A DNA stretch of 64,000 nucleotides from Pomphorhynchus laevis (GCA_012934845.2 WNNJ02002877.1:1-64000); one strand, 5' to 3'; positions 28,614 through 39,520 are shown, counted from the first letter of the stretch. Translations and numbers: made by a program. Notes: a model not told the origin generated them from the letters alone.

Positions 28614-28829
28614 AAAGCTGTTGTATTTTTCGATGAATTGCTGAGGACTGTTGGTAAGTATATAAATAAATTGCCCTCATAATAATCAAATAACAACTAC
28701 TGCCATTAGTCAACTTTTGAATATAATATTTCTAACAATGGGGTACATGATTTGTATGATGAAAAAATTGGTGAAATCGGAAAGCAGCAAATAAGACCAC
28801 GCAAATGCGTAGCTAACTATGCGCTATGA
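28614..28829 (+). CDS. Possible two-exon gene end, unrecognised
   Basis: A coding-like segment (KAVVFFDELLRTV, about 28614-28653) meets a GTAAGTA donor. A 56-bp AT-rich intron with an ATTAG acceptor would follow, then STFEYNISNNGVHDLYDEK...KCVANYAL and a stop (28710-28829). The sizes fit this genome, but the phases of the two pieces do not join cleanly and I do not recognise either. Confidence 0.25.
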
Positions 28830-28949
28830 GATTTATGATTCGAATTTATAGTTAGGGTGATTGTCGTAATAGTATATTTTCTTTTTCTATTAACATGCTG
28901 TTTTTTCTAGATTAAGTTTAATGAAACTTCATAGGTCTTAATAAAATAC

Positions 28950-29570
28950 TACCCTGATCTCTCGTCTTCGTCACGAACATGGTTTCATAGTTCCTAATGT
29001 AGACTGGTTTACATCTTATTTCTCCAAACACTTTTTGTATTCACTCAAAGTCATCCTCATCCCTCTCTTATTCCTCCTCGCACAGTGTTCCACGAGGATC
29101 CGTTTTATGCCATCTCATTTTCTCAATTCTTCTCTGCGCCTGTCTGTTATAACTCGTGACTATAACTTGCACCTGATGCAGTATGCGGTAATATTATCCC
29201 CTACTCTCACGAGCATAATCTCTGGATCCACGACCTCGCTACTTCTACCATAAATTATCTTAGATCTATCTACAATCATATTTCCTCTATTCGTCTATTT
29301 CTTAATCCCGAAAAGTCCAAAATCATGAAGATAATCCTTCATCATATTATGCCAATATTTTCAAATATATTCAATCGGCAATCTCTTATGATCAATAAGT
29401 TGATATCCTCAACTGCTTGATCGCTCTTCAAATGTTCATATCATCAATCATCACGAATTCTCTTATTTCCAGTCTAAAATCACTACGATCATCTACTCTA
29501 TTCATCACTCCTCGTTTTACTCATTATACATATTTCTTCCTGAGCTATTCCATTGTTCTTCGTGTTTCTT
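28950..29570 (+). mobile_element. CR1-like LINE relic
   Basis: Scattered matches to the CR1-like RT of families A and B: ILLSRLRHEHGF-type text at the left, then a GVPRGSVLCHL-type motif B, LMQYA in place of MQYADD, and LNPEKSKIM-like text. Heavily decayed; family distinct from A and B. Confidence 0.55.
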
Positions 29571-29777
29571 ATGGTGTAAGTCTCTAAGGTTCTTATCTCT
29601 CTATGTCCTACAACTCTTGGCGATATTGTGGGCTATTAATATTACTTTAAAATATATTAAAGTAATATTAATTTTCCATAATCTAAAAATGTATACTTAT
29701 ATTTAGAATAAACAGTTTTCTCATACATTATAATATTAAAAGAAAGCCAGTTTTGGTAAATTCATGGTTATCTCACT

Positions 29778-29862
29778 CAATGCATGGAACTACTTAAGGT
29801 TCCAAGCTCTGAAGCAGCATTTCCAATCTGTATTGCCTGGCTTACGCGTTGGATCATATCGC
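29778..29862 (-). mobile_element. Transposon-derived C-terminal peptide, part 2 (split copy)
   Basis: Reverse complement matches 31440-31543 (IQRVSQAIQIGNAA-like to SSSMH). Together with 30968-31085 it makes one minus-strand copy separated by a LINE insertion. Confidence 0.6.
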
Positions 29863-30967
29863 ATTCGTTATTATTACGGCTTTTCTTATTCCTTCGTAGC
29901 ATGGTTTGCCTCATCTATCCGACCGTTCCTTTCGCGTATGTTCTCATTCATCATCCCCCCTCCCATCCCTATCTTTTGCGGGGTCTCACAAGATTCAGTC
30001 CTAGGTCCACTGTTTTTCTCTCTTCTGATTGGCGATCTTTCTCCGTTTATCAAACCTTTTTCCTTTAACGTCGTGCAATACGCAGATGACATCATCATCT
30101 ATGCTCATGCACCCGCACATCGCATACACGATATCGGCAATTCTGCCCCAACTGTATTTCTTCTATCTACGAACGTCTCTCCAATCTCCATCTCGTTCTA
30201 AACCCCGACAAGTCTAAAATAATGTGAATCCTCCCCCGTCAACTTAATATATATCCTCCCCTTGTATCTTTTCCTCATCAATCATCATAGTCCACAATCT
30301 CACTTTCTTGGGATTCCATTTCGATGATAACCTTTCCCTTAAACCCTTCGTCCGCGAAAAGGTCCGCTAGTCTAACTTAATTCTCCGTGACATCCGCCGT
30401 ATCAGTCCCTTATCGACTTCCGTTCTTGTATGTCTCTTCTTTCATCGCTACTTTTCCCTAAAATCGATTACTGCCTTAGCCTTTTCGCCAATTCTCCAAA
30501 ATCTATCATCCGACCACTACGCATAATCAACTCCGCCGTTCGAGTGCTCTTTCGTCTCCGTCGCTTCGACCACATATCTTGCCCTACTCTCCTGGCCTAC
30601 CATCCACATCAGCATCAAACTCCGCCTTCTCATAACTTTTCGTCTCATAGCTGTCGGCTCCCCATCGTTCATCAACCTTCCTTTCTTAGACAACACTCCC
30701 CCCACCTCGCTATCGCTGCGTTCCCGTCATTCCCTCTTACTCCACGTTCCCAATTACTCCAACAACTACGGTCTCCGATCCTTCCTCGTCGCCGCCTCAC
30801 TCGCCTGGAATTAACTCCCTCTCGAAGTCCGCCGCGTTCCATCTTTTATCACATTCAAACACCTTCGTTCACACTTTCTCGACACCTGATTCACAGTTTT
30901 GTTTTGTTGTGGTCATGTAAGCGTGCGCTGGCACGCATTTGCCACGTTAAATAAATCTTTTTTTATT
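29863..30967 (+). mobile_element. CR1-like LINE, family B, 5'-truncated copy
   Basis: RT C-terminal half in several frames: GVSQDSVLGPLFFSLLIGDL, VQYADDIIIYAHAPAHRIHD, then LLFPKIDYCLSLFANSPKS. Ends in the shared 3' hairpin (GCGTGCGCTGGCACGC, 30921-30936) and TTAAATAAAT. Broken by frameshifts and stops. Confidence 0.88.
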
Positions 30968-31085
30968 TTTTATACGAACCGACTTGAGGGTCTCCGCATT
31001 GACGGCGTAGTAATTTTTCAAGCATTGAGAAGAACGCTGATGCGTTCTGCTGGCCCATCGCACCCAACGTCTCAGTAGCGATATA
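30968..31085 (-). mobile_element. Transposon-derived C-terminal peptide, part 1 (split copy)
   Basis: Minus strand reads ATETLGAMGQ and NASAFFSMLEKLLRRQCGD; pairs with 29778-29862. Confidence 0.6.
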
Positions 31086-31360
31086 TATTTAGAACTATCA
31101 AAAATATATAATTTTTATCAAAAATTAAGAAAGTTGCAAATGAATTACATACGACAAAACTATCTCTATAAACGAAAAAGCAGCATTATTTTTTTGTTGT
31201 TTGTAAACGTTTCTCATAAATTTTAAAATTTTTAGTTCGAAATTTTCGGAAATTATAAAGAATTATTCTTTCCAATGCAAAACAAGTACTAACTTAAATT
31301 TAACTTTTATATTTGATTTCATATTTTATATAATATTTTCTTATATTTTATTATTCTAAT

Positions 31361-31543
31361 GTGATAACATCGTTGGGCGCGATGGGCCATAACGCATCAG
31401 CGTTCTTCTCAATGCTTAGAAAATTACTGCACCGTCACTGCGGAGACCCTCAAGCCTGTTCGTATCTGATCCAGCGCGTAAGCCAGACAATACAGATCGG
31501 AAATACTGCTTCAGTCCTCGGAACTTTAAGTAGTTCCATGCAT
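31361..31543 (+). mobile_element. Transposon-derived C-terminal peptide, intact copy
   Basis: 61 codons: LGAMGHNASAFFSMLRKLL, then YLIQRVSQTIQIGNTASVL and LSSSMH before the stop. Same family as 21155-21400 and the split copy at 29778-31085, and in inverse orientation to the latter. Confidence 0.55.
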
Positions 31544-31744
31544 TAAGGGAGAGAACCATGAATTTGCAGAACCTGCTGTTGCCTAAATTTGGAATTTTTG
31601 TGTTTGTAAAATTTATTTGTTAAATTTTTATATTTTGTAAAAAAATATAATAAGAATTTGAAACATATTTTTTAATTTTAAAAGATTAAATTAGAATCGA
31701 AGAACTATCCAAAAGTCGTTAGCAATTCGAGTAAACAAATTTCT

Positions 31745-32632
31745 TTATTCCCATTTACGAAATTCCATTCCATCAGGTGGTTGAACATCTACGCGCTGCT
31801 TTGATATTGATTCCCAATTTGTACTTAATACAGTTCCTCCCGACTCCTGATAAGATTTCATCATAGCTTTTTTGCCTTCGTCAGATGCGCTAGCATAAAT
31901 CTCTTTAAAAAAATCTTCCACACCTTTGTCCTCACTATCTTTAGATTCTTTATCCAATTCAGAAAGAATGGCATCCCAATTTCGCTGCTTACTTAAGAGC
32001 TTATTTTCTTTTATCTTGGTTAAACTGTTCCAGTGTTTGTTTGTTTCATTTTTCAGCAAGGTAACTTCTACCTTTTTCGGTAATAGCTTCACTTTCGGTT
32101 GATTTACTTCATACAATAAATCAGCATTGAAAATACTCGTTTTTCCGTCATTTTTGTAAAACAAGCACGTAAATCGTGAATTTCGGTCGACCTGACTAAT
32201 ATCTGCTTTGCATTCTTTAACTTCACAAATCATAAACGAGATAACAACTGTAGTTGGAGTTTGATACCATTCATGTGATATTGGATTATTGGTTTGAATT
32301 ATAGCATTAACCTGTTCTCGAATCCACAAATGGTCTATGTTCTCTAAAGCTAAAAGACCAGCAATTTTACCATTCTCCTTAAAATCACATAAGGCTAATT
32401 TATATCGCCAGCGTAAATTATCCGGCTCAATTCGAAGCGCTTCAGCGAAGTCTTTATTGGCCATTTTGTATTCTCCTTTGTGAAAATATGCACATCCTCG
32501 GTGACCGTATATATGTGCAAGGTTAGATGGATGACTATCGTCTATAAGTGCACTGTACAACTCAATTGATTCGGTAAAAGCACCATCTATCAATGCAAAA
32601 TCTGCTTGCATAATATTAGAGTTCATTAACAT
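31745..32632 (-). CDS. SUGT1: SUGT1/SGT1 co-chaperone, single exon
   Basis: 295 codons uninterrupted. TPR region (about residues 10-105, with YGHRGCAYFHKGEYKMANKD), CS/p23-like domain (about 118-203, starting ISHEWYQTPTTVVISFMI), SGS domain (about 217-295, with DDFFKEIYASASDEG-like VEDFFKEIYASASDEGKK, ESGGTVLSTNW, PPDGMEFRKW). SGT1 links HSP90 to SCF ubiquitin ligase and kinetochore assembly. Shorter than human SGT1 (365 aa) mainly in the TPR and linker. No introns, although WRAP53 in this window has them, so this is either an intronless gene or a young retrocopy; the frame is clean. The first ATG of a run of Met codons was taken as start. Confidence 0.92.
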   Translation of the reverse strand: MLMNSNIMQADFALIDGAFTESIELYSALIDDSHPSNLAHIYGHRGCAYFHKGEYKMANKDFAEALRIEPDNLRWRYKLALCDFKENGKIAGLLALENIDHLWIREQVNAIIQTNNPISHEWYQTPTTVVISFMICEVKECKADISQVDRNSRFTCLFYKNDGKTSIFNADLLYEVNQPKVKLLPKKVEVTLLKNETNKHWNSLTKIKENKLLSKQRNWDAILSELDKESKDSEDKGVEDFFKEIYASASDEGKKAMMKSYQESGGTVLSTNWESISKQRVDVQPPDGMEFRKWE

Positions 32633-32639
32633 AATATCT

Positions 32640-33235
32640 ACAAGTTCATAGCTTTCAAAAATATAGTTACATCTGTAAGATATAGCTGTTTTTGATTACT
32701 TATGCCATTAAAATCACTAATCGACTACGAATCTGATATTTGATCGTTAATTGAAACGTTTTTAAGATTAAAAATTCTTATTACAAATAGATTGATGGCA
32801 AATATTTGGTTAATGACAAATCTAAATGTCTTTTGAACGGCACCCAATTTCATAAGCTATGATATGTTTTGAAGTGTTTAGAATTGTAAAAGTTTTTATT
32901 ACAAAAAGGATTGATAAAAACTCTTTACTAAGATAAATATCAGACTACTCAGTTAAGTCTCGTCGCTCTGCCACGGGATTAGTCCGTACTGTCAGACATT
33001 CTTCATTCTTTCTTCTATATATTTCCTTCTGTTTGTTTTAATATTTTTTGTTGCTGTAAAACTGTATGTGATTTAATGGACTTATATGTGGATTTATATC
33101 CACAATAGTCGCTTTATACTGTTCTCTATGACAAAAGGAGAAATTGTGGATTCGCTAATTTAATCGACTGAATTATAGAGCCAGGTTGTCAATTCTTTAT
33201 AAAGTACCCGCACTATACTGCTTTCATTAGATATG
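32640..33235. other. No gene seen
   Basis: Upstream flank of the SUGT1 ORF; AT-rich with no repeat family recognised and no clear promoter element. Confidence 0.5.
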
Positions 33236-33535
33236 ACAGCAATGTGGCAATGGTCACTAAACACGAAGGACACCCATCTAAATACATAACCTTAATGACT
33301 GACAGTCTCATGTGCATCATTTCATGGCACTAAAAATATTATAACATGGACATTGCTCTAGGCTAACCAGACTATCACATAGATCGATTAGATCGTTGAA
33401 TTGTCTTCCAGACGAAATAGTGAGATCTAAAGCTATTAAGTCCGAAATTCAAAATTTTTATATTATGAAGGCAAACTACCTACGTTTTATTGAACATCGT
33501 GTTAATTTGAATTGTACATATATGTGAGCAGTCAA
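33236..33535 (+). mobile_element. LINE C-terminus relic
   Basis: Fragments GHPSKYITLMTDS and LNCLPDEIVRSKAIKSEI resemble the end of the FADDLKIW-type LINE at 33773-34757. Decayed. Confidence 0.5.
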
Positions 33536-33772
33536 AACAGCCATTTTGAAGTACTTTATAAACAAGATGTAAGAACGGTGATCGTGTGGATTAGGTGATT
33601 ATCAACTGTATGTAAATGAAAGTAATACTTTAATTACTATATTTCATTTAATAATAAAATTATAATAATATTTATTTCATTTAATAATAAAATTATAATA
33701 ACATTTATAATCCATTATTACAATATATTATTACAAAATAATCCATTATTATTCGTCATATTTCTGAATAGT

Positions 33773-34757
33773 TTGCTACGCTCTCTAAAATGTAAAAAAT
33801 TAGCATTCGCGGATGATCTTAAAATATGGAATGTCATTACATGCTATGCCGATATGCAACACTTACAAGATGACATAAATATGGTTAATAGATGGAGCGA
33901 ACTGACCGGAATCATGATTAACATTACTAAATGTGTCCACCTCAGATTTGATCGTAGTGATTTACCAAATGATTATTCTGTTTGCGGTGAGATTATTCCC
34001 ACAAATTCATACATAAAAGATCTTGGGATAATTGTTCAGAATTCGTTTAAAACCGACCTCAATACTTAAAACATATGCAACATGTCTAGAAAAATTATTT
34101 ACATGATCAAACATACCTTTAGTTCGCTTCCACCGTCTCAGTTCTCACTATTCTATAAGGCCTTGATCAGACCAATCATTGATTATGCTTCGCCGGCGAC
34201 TTTTCCTTCTACGCGTGGTGAAATAAACCAATTAGAAAAGATTCTTCGCCGATTTTCCAAGCTATGTTCTGGTCTTCGGAACATCGCCTACTGTGATAGA
34301 CTAAGCCAACTAAATATTACTTCAGTTTACAAGAGATATGTGTACAATGATTTATTACAGTTATGGCGAATGATCCATGTTTTTCCTGGTTATCCATCGG
34401 AATCCGTTATTCTAAATGATCGCCCGAGCCACAGAGGACACTATTTATCAGTTGTTGTGCAATCACACGGGAAATGTCATAGATACTTGCGATTATCTCA
34501 CAGAGCGGTAAACCTATGGAACCTATTGCCGAATTCGATCGTGTCTATGGCACAGTACAAATCTTTCCAGAATGCGCTGAGCATGTGGATAAAAAGAGAA
34601 GATTCTTTTCCAGGAAATATATAACTATATGTGACAATTTATTATTGCTGAACTACTTTTTTCTTTTTTTTTTCTTTCTTTTTTTTCCTTTTCTTAATAT
34701 TGTGATCAGACAAAATGACTCTTTATGTGTCAAAGTCTTGTAATAAATAATAATAAT
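33773..34757 (+). mobile_element. CR1-group LINE (FADDLKIW type), 5'-truncated
   Basis: Two frames: 33773-34069 with motif C KLAFADDLKIW, NITKCVHLRF and YIKDLGIIVQ, and 34082-34624 with LFYKALIRPIIDYASPATF, RLSQLNITSVYKRYVYNDL and LSHRAVNLWNLLPNSI. One frameshift lies between them. Ends in an AATAATAATAAT tail (about 34743-34757), typical of this group. The element at 61173-62462 is a relative. Confidence 0.85.
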
Positions 34758-34844
34758 GAGAGAATTTATTATACCTCTTTACCTTTCGGTACTGGGTAAA
34801 CAAAATAAATACACCAAAAGTTTATCAATTTTATAAATTGTATT

Positions 34845-36641
34845 TCAAAATCTTCTCCTCCTGTCAATATCGGATAGTGACATATTTTTCAAAATTGGGC
34901 AAGTGAAGATATGCAGGTTAGATGCGCATTCATTTTTGCAAAGAACACAAATGCACAAAGAGCACCGTGCATGTACTGGAATTCTAATAGCGCAGAATTT
35001 ATCGTGATATCCATGGACAGATGTTCTCCAGATCAGCGGTCTTTTCCTTGCACAGGGTTCTCTCCATTTAGTCTGTAAGAATGCCGGAGTAAGATAAAAT
35101 TCAGAATCCAATGACGTCGTCTTTCGAAAGAACATGTTCAGGTTAGTAGTAAATGATGCAGTGTGTTCAAGATTAAATGTTGAGCAGATGTATTTAGAGC
35201 AAGGTTCTAACGATGATAGTATCGCTATAACCGATGAAGAACATTTTGGTGAGACTCCAACAATTCGCTTCACGAATCTCCATTGACACCTGTCCAACTG
35301 CTGAAAATTGAAGGGACTTAAATCCGACCAGATAACTGGCAAAGCATATGAAACTATGGGAAGCAACATACTTCGAAAATACCGGAGGGCTCCTGAGAAA
35401 GATAAAGAACCTAAGTTTTTTGCATAAGAGGTTGCTACAACTAACTTCGAGGATTTACGATGTAGGTGTTCAGTAAATGACCATCTCGACGAAAGTAATA
35501 CTCCCAAATAATTGTAACTATTGCAGAATTCTAAATCTACATTGCCTATTCTCAGCATGTCACATCGACGCAAAGATCCACCTAACCGAAATTTAAGGGC
35601 TTTCGATTTATTTACATTCACCGTCAACTGATTTGATAAACAATAGGATGACAGAGCATCTAACGCACTTTGAGCGGATAAAAGATCTTTAGCTAATATT
35701 ACTAGATCGTCGGCATAGAGGGTACAAGAGACTTCATTCGATGCATGACGAAGATGCATAGGCAAATCCATAACAAAAAAAGAAAATAATATAGGGCTGA
35801 GTGGATCTCCCTGTAAAACACCGCGATTAGCAAAAAAGAAATCAGAGGTGTTGATACCATCAGATACTTTAAGGCGATTAGGCTGAAGCACAGAATAAAT
35901 AAGATACAAAAAGCGACCACTAACGGACACTCTGGTGGAAAGTTTATCAAGTAACAAAGAACGATTCACTGTGTCAAATGCTCGCTCAAAGTCAACAAAA
36001 GTAGCATACAACGGTCTACGATTAGCGAAACAATTGGTGACTTCGTCACGGACATGCTTTATTGCATCGGACGTTGACCTCTTCGGGCGGAATCCATACT
36101 GCTCCGTAGGTAAGAGATGCTTGCGAAACTTAATAAGGCGCATATACATTATATGAGTCAATAACTTATAACTGTGATTCAATATCGCAATCCCCCTGTA
36201 CGAATCCAGTGAATCATAGTCACCTTTGCCCTTATGCAGGATCTTAATTACACCGTTGCGCCACGAAATCGGAAACGGATGACCTGCAAGAAGTAGATTG
36301 AAAAGTTCTGTCCAGTAGTCTATCAAAATATCGATAGTCGACTTTAACTGTTCTACGCATAATTGATCTAACCCGGCAGCTTTATGATCTTTTAAGATTG
36401 ATAGGGATCTTACGACTTCAAACGGCGTAAAAGGTAAATTCAGAGGATCTGAACCGTATATTGAATTTATCCATGAAACTGAAGATAAACGTACAGGCAT
36501 GTCTTCTAATATTGAATGGCGCAAAATAGATTGGAAGTGTGATTTCCAATTTTCTATTTGAATCCTGGAATATGTTCCAATGTTAGCTTTCTTAAGTATC
36601 CACGGTGTCGACTCCGCCTTAGACAATTCCCGTCGTTCCAT
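34845..36641 (-). CDS. LINE family E reverse transcriptase
   Basis: 598 codons. RT core in order: LKSTIDILIDYWTELFN, KILHKGKGDYDSLDSYRGIA, GFRPKRSTSDAIKHVRDEV, catalytic FVDFERAFDTVNR, GVLQGDPLSPILFSFFV, CTLYADDLVILA, then a C-terminal Cys/His cluster CVLCKNECASNLHIFTC. It targets element RNA for target-primed reverse transcription. GVLQGDPLSP and YRGIAILN separate it from the CR1-like families here; the exact clade is not decided. Confidence 0.88.
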   Translation of the reverse strand: MERRELSKAESTPWILKKANIGTYSRIQIENWKSHFQSILRHSILEDMPVRLSSVSWINSIYGSDPLNLPFTPFEVVRSLSILKDHKAAGLDQLCVEQLKSTIDILIDYWTELFNLLLAGHPFPISWRNGVIKILHKGKGDYDSLDSYRGIAILNHSYKLLTHIMYMRLIKFRKHLLPTEQYGFRPKRSTSDAIKHVRDEVTNCFANRRPLYATFVDFERAFDTVNRSLLLDKLSTRVSVSGRFLYLIYSVLQPNRLKVSDGINTSDFFFANRGVLQGDPLSPILFSFFVMDLPMHLRHASNEVSCTLYADDLVILAKDLLSAQSALDALSSYCLSNQLTVNVNKSKALKFRLGGSLRRCDMLRIGNVDLEFCNSYNYLGVLLSSRWSFTEHLHRKSSKLVVATSYAKNLGSLSFSGALRYFRSMLLPIVSYALPVIWSDLSPFNFQQLDRCQWRFVKRIVGVSPKCSSSVIAILSSLEPCSKYICSTFNLEHTASFTTNLNMFFRKTTSLDSEFYLTPAFLQTKWREPCARKRPLIWRTSVHGYHDKFCAIRIPVHARCSLCICVLCKNECASNLHIFTCPILKNMSLSDIDRRRRF

Positions 36642-36653
36642 CTCTAAACGTCG

Positions 36654-37601
36654 TTATCTACGATACATCGATACAAGTTTAACGTAAAGCCTACGCAAAT
36701 CTACAAAATCTTTCCTTACCGTTAAATCGAACCGATAACTTTTATTTAATTGAATTAAATGTTGCTGGAACTGTTTAAACCAAGCGGGTTTTACTAGGTA
36801 TGAGTTTTTTTTGGAATAGTCGGATTCATATCTACAAGCCGATAGAAGGGTGGAAATTACAGAAGTAATGCTGTTCCCCAGTTCTCCTGATCTAAGGAAT
36901 TGAAAAGCTAGATTTATTTGACTATAATCAATTGCTGAAGTACATAATTTCCTGCTAGGTTGACGGGGCAAATCTATTGATTGTATGTTGCATATGCAAT
37001 CGAAAATACACGAGACAGGTTTGTGTTTACGAACTAACGCCCATTTTGAAGATAGTACTAGCCCTATATGTCTTACATGCACGTTAGTAAATATGATGTC
37101 TATACAGCTTTTACCTGTAGAAGATTCGTAGGACCAATTTTCATTAGGGACGTATAACTTTAGATTTATAGACTTAAAGTAATTGACAAGAATTCGCAAT
37201 TTTCCTGTGATTGGACTGGTGAATCTTGCATTAAAATCTCCTGCGATAATTATCGGGACTGTGCTGTTTAGAGTTGAAAGAAGCTGAGAAATTTCGTCAA
37301 TTATATCTGCCGCGGTAAGTGTGGGTTTGAAATAGCATGCGATAAAAGTGATGACAGGTGTTTCAAGCAGTATAGAATTCAGCAAATACCTACATTGCCA
37401 ATCCCTGAAGGCCCTATTTAAACCTAAAATTATTCCACCCGCGGGGCGACCACGAATGCCCAATAAAGCAGGATTGTCAAATGTATAAAAACCAGGTAAA
37501 GAATAATTATTAGTAAACATGGTCTCTAATAGTACCACAACGTGAAAGGTATCGAACCAGGATTCAATACCTTGCTCGATCAAAGACGCCAAACCTTCCA
37601 C
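36654..37601 (-). CDS. LINE family E apurinic-type endonuclease (EEP)
   Basis: 315 codons from a non-ATG start. The frame is open upstream and includes FRLFLFNVEGL, the usual beginning of the domain, so the real start lies further 5' and overlaps the end of ORF1. Catalytic blocks: LLETMF (Glu), IIAGDFNARF (Asp, Asn) and RKHKPVSCIF (His). It ends at a stop 13 bp before the RT frame's first ATG; EN and RT were presumably one ORF2. Confidence 0.82.
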   Translation of the reverse strand: MEGLASLIEQGIESWFDTFHVVVLLETMFTNNYSLPGFYTFDNPALLGIRGRPAGGIILGLNRAFRDWQCRYLLNSILLETPVITFIACYFKPTLTAADIIDEISQLLSTLNSTVPIIIAGDFNARFTSPITGKLRILVNYFKSINLKLYVPNENWSYESSTGKSCIDIIFTNVHVRHIGLVLSSKWALVRKHKPVSCIFDCICNIQSIDLPRQPSRKLCTSAIDYSQINLAFQFLRSGELGNSITSVISTLLSACRYESDYSKKNSYLVKPAWFKQFQQHLIQLNKSYRFDLTVRKDFVDLRRLYVKLVSMYRR

Positions 37602-37673
37602 ATTAAATAAAAACAGTCTAAAAGACTTGTGGTGCTCACAAACCTGACTACCACTTCTTGCAGAAGAGGATAG

Positions 37674-38741
37674 TCATATAGACGACCCATCCATTAATGA
37701 GGAATTAACGGGTGTTGTGCTTACCTTTCCATTATTCGGTCTACGAACAATTTGAAAATTTCTAATTATGTAATTACTATTTGGGTTTGCAAGTCTTTTC
37801 TCTTGTAGCTGTTTGCGCAGAACCTGATTGGCAACACGCTCTTCGGGGGAAAAATCCGGCATGATGTAAACATTCCTAAAACGATCAACTTTTCTCAATT
37901 TATAAGAGTTTGATAAAACGTTGCTGGCCGTTACCTCGTCCGTTGAAACTAAAGTCGACGGAGGAATGTCTGTTCTTTTGGCTGGAAGTCGATGGACCTT
38001 AATTGAAAATTTTGCAGTTATTTGAATGCCTACAGCGGATAAAATGTCTCTAACACTAGCTTCATCATCCGCTGTATTTGGTAGATTGCGTATAATAAAA
38101 TTTGACGAGCGCAAAGCTGATTTTTTGCAACTGTTAATGATTTCCAACGGGGAGCAGATACTTGATTTAATATTAGAAGTGGCAAGGATAGAACGCGTTA
38201 CTTCTCTACGTACTACACTTGCGAAACTACGATTCTGAAATGGAGAGGGTTTGTGAGATGATAGATTTTGAGAAAGGTTAGAAGATATTTCCTTGGATTG
38301 TGCTAATTTTAGTTCATCGATCTTAGCCTCCAAATTGCTTATAGCAACATTCGCCTGTTCTAAGGATTGTTCTATAGTTGTAATGCGTTTTGCAGCACAA
38401 ATTCCACAGATGAATCGCTGAAGAAAGAAATCTCGAGATACCCTACGAGGAGACTTGACAACAGTATATAAAGAACAACCAAAACCGTCACATTTCAATT
38501 CAAATGACACGTACTCGCTAGAATCATCGTGACTTAACGGAATGGAATCAAGCTTATCTACGCTACGTGCAGTAAGCTGAGACAAGTATGCAGATGTGGG
38601 AGCGTCAATAGAAGAATTCACACGGTTGGAACACCTGCTACCAGGAAGGCAATCGACACAGAGTTTGCCGGACTTTGCACACAAACAGCTTTTGCAAACA
38701 GCATTTCGACCATTACATTGGCAACAACGAGAAGCAGACAT
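37674..38741 (-). CDS. LINE family E ORF1 protein
   Basis: 355 codons. The N-terminus is a Cys-rich CXC-like cluster (CCQCNGRNAVCKSCLCAKSG, then CVDCLPGSRCSN). A coiled coil lies at about residues 115-150 (TTIEQSLEQANVAISNLEAK). An RRM-like part follows (SSNFIIRNLPNTADDEASV), then a basic C-terminal domain with DFSPEERVANQVLRKQL. This is the plan of nucleic-acid-binding LINE ORF1 proteins. It appears complete. Confidence 0.8.
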   Translation of the reverse strand: MSASRCCQCNGRNAVCKSCLCAKSGKLCVDCLPGSRCSNRVNSSIDAPTSAYLSQLTARSVDKLDSIPLSHDDSSEYVSFELKCDGFGCSLYTVVKSPRRVSRDFFLQRFICGICAAKRITTIEQSLEQANVAISNLEAKIDELKLAQSKEISSNLSQNLSSHKPSPFQNRSFASVVRREVTRSILATSNIKSSICSPLEIINSCKKSALRSSNFIIRNLPNTADDEASVRDILSAVGIQITAKFSIKVHRLPAKRTDIPPSTLVSTDEVTASNVLSNSYKLRKVDRFRNVYIMPDFSPEERVANQVLRKQLQEKRLANPNSNYIIRNFQIVRRPNNGKVSTTPVNSSLMDGSSI

Positions 38742-38859
38742 TTTTCTTTTGTAATTAGCTTGAACAATGATTGCTGTTCGACACTCGTTGCTCGAAGGTT
38801 GTCGTAATATTGCTTGTCAGTAGATTGTGTATTGTCAGTAGATTGTGTATTGTATTTAC

Positions 38860-39110
38860 TTTAGATTGATGTAATTTGTTGTATGTTATTTTATTGCAAG
38901 AATTATAATAACCAAGACTTATGTTAAGGTCCTCATTAATAATAATTTATTTAATTTATTTAATTTATTTAATAATTTATTATTATTTAATAATAATAAT
39001 TTATTTCATTTAATAACAACAATGCGCTAAGAATAAAATGTTTTGCTTAAACTGTTCCTCATTGAATTGTACAAACTAATGTACAAACAGTTGATTCCAA
39101 TCAAACTGAT
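38860..39110. other. No gene seen
   Basis: AT-rich with TTTAATTTATTTAATAA repeats. Confidence 0.5.
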
Positions 39111-39520
39111 ATGCCTATGTCAACCACAAAACAAACTAATTTAAACCAATCAGACAATATTCCAAATGTCAGACATTTGGAATATAGGGATATACTTAGG
39201 TATCTGAAAATATATGGTCTTAGTTTCATGCGAATTCGTGCTGATATGTGCCTCGTATGGCATATTTTACATAGTAAGGATCATCCATTGCGTTACTTGT
39301 TGATATTGCGAGATCAGCCCTCACTACGCGGAATTCCTTAATGCTTGGAACACTACGCCTATGCCACATCCGTATCTCACTTTTTGCACAGAGAGTTGTA
39401 TCGGTATGAAATCAACTTTCCAATACGACTGTTAACTCTCGTAATATTCATGCGTTCAAGCTGGAATTGGATAACGATTTAGCCAAGATAATCGATTGCC
39501 ATCTGTGAAGTTTTACTTTG
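39111..39520 (+). mobile_element. CR1-group LINE C-terminus relic
   Basis: RHLEYRDILRYLKIYGLSF, RIRADMCLVWHILHSKDH and further on RNIHAFKLELDNDL match the post-RT region typical of FADDLKIW-type LINEs. Frameshifted and 5' truncated. Confidence 0.6.

Larger units (their letters stand above)
34760..38850 (-). mobile_element. Near full-length LINE with three ORFs (family E)
   Basis: About 4.1 kb in minus orientation: ORF1 (37674-38741), endonuclease frame (36654-37601) and RT frame (34845-36641). Its 3' end meets the 3' end of the oppositely oriented LINE at 33773-34757, a tail-to-tail junction at about 34758. The 5' end holds a doubled GTCAGTAGATTGTGTATT near 38815-38850. Only one or two breaks separate the frames, so this copy is recent. 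Confidence 0.85.
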
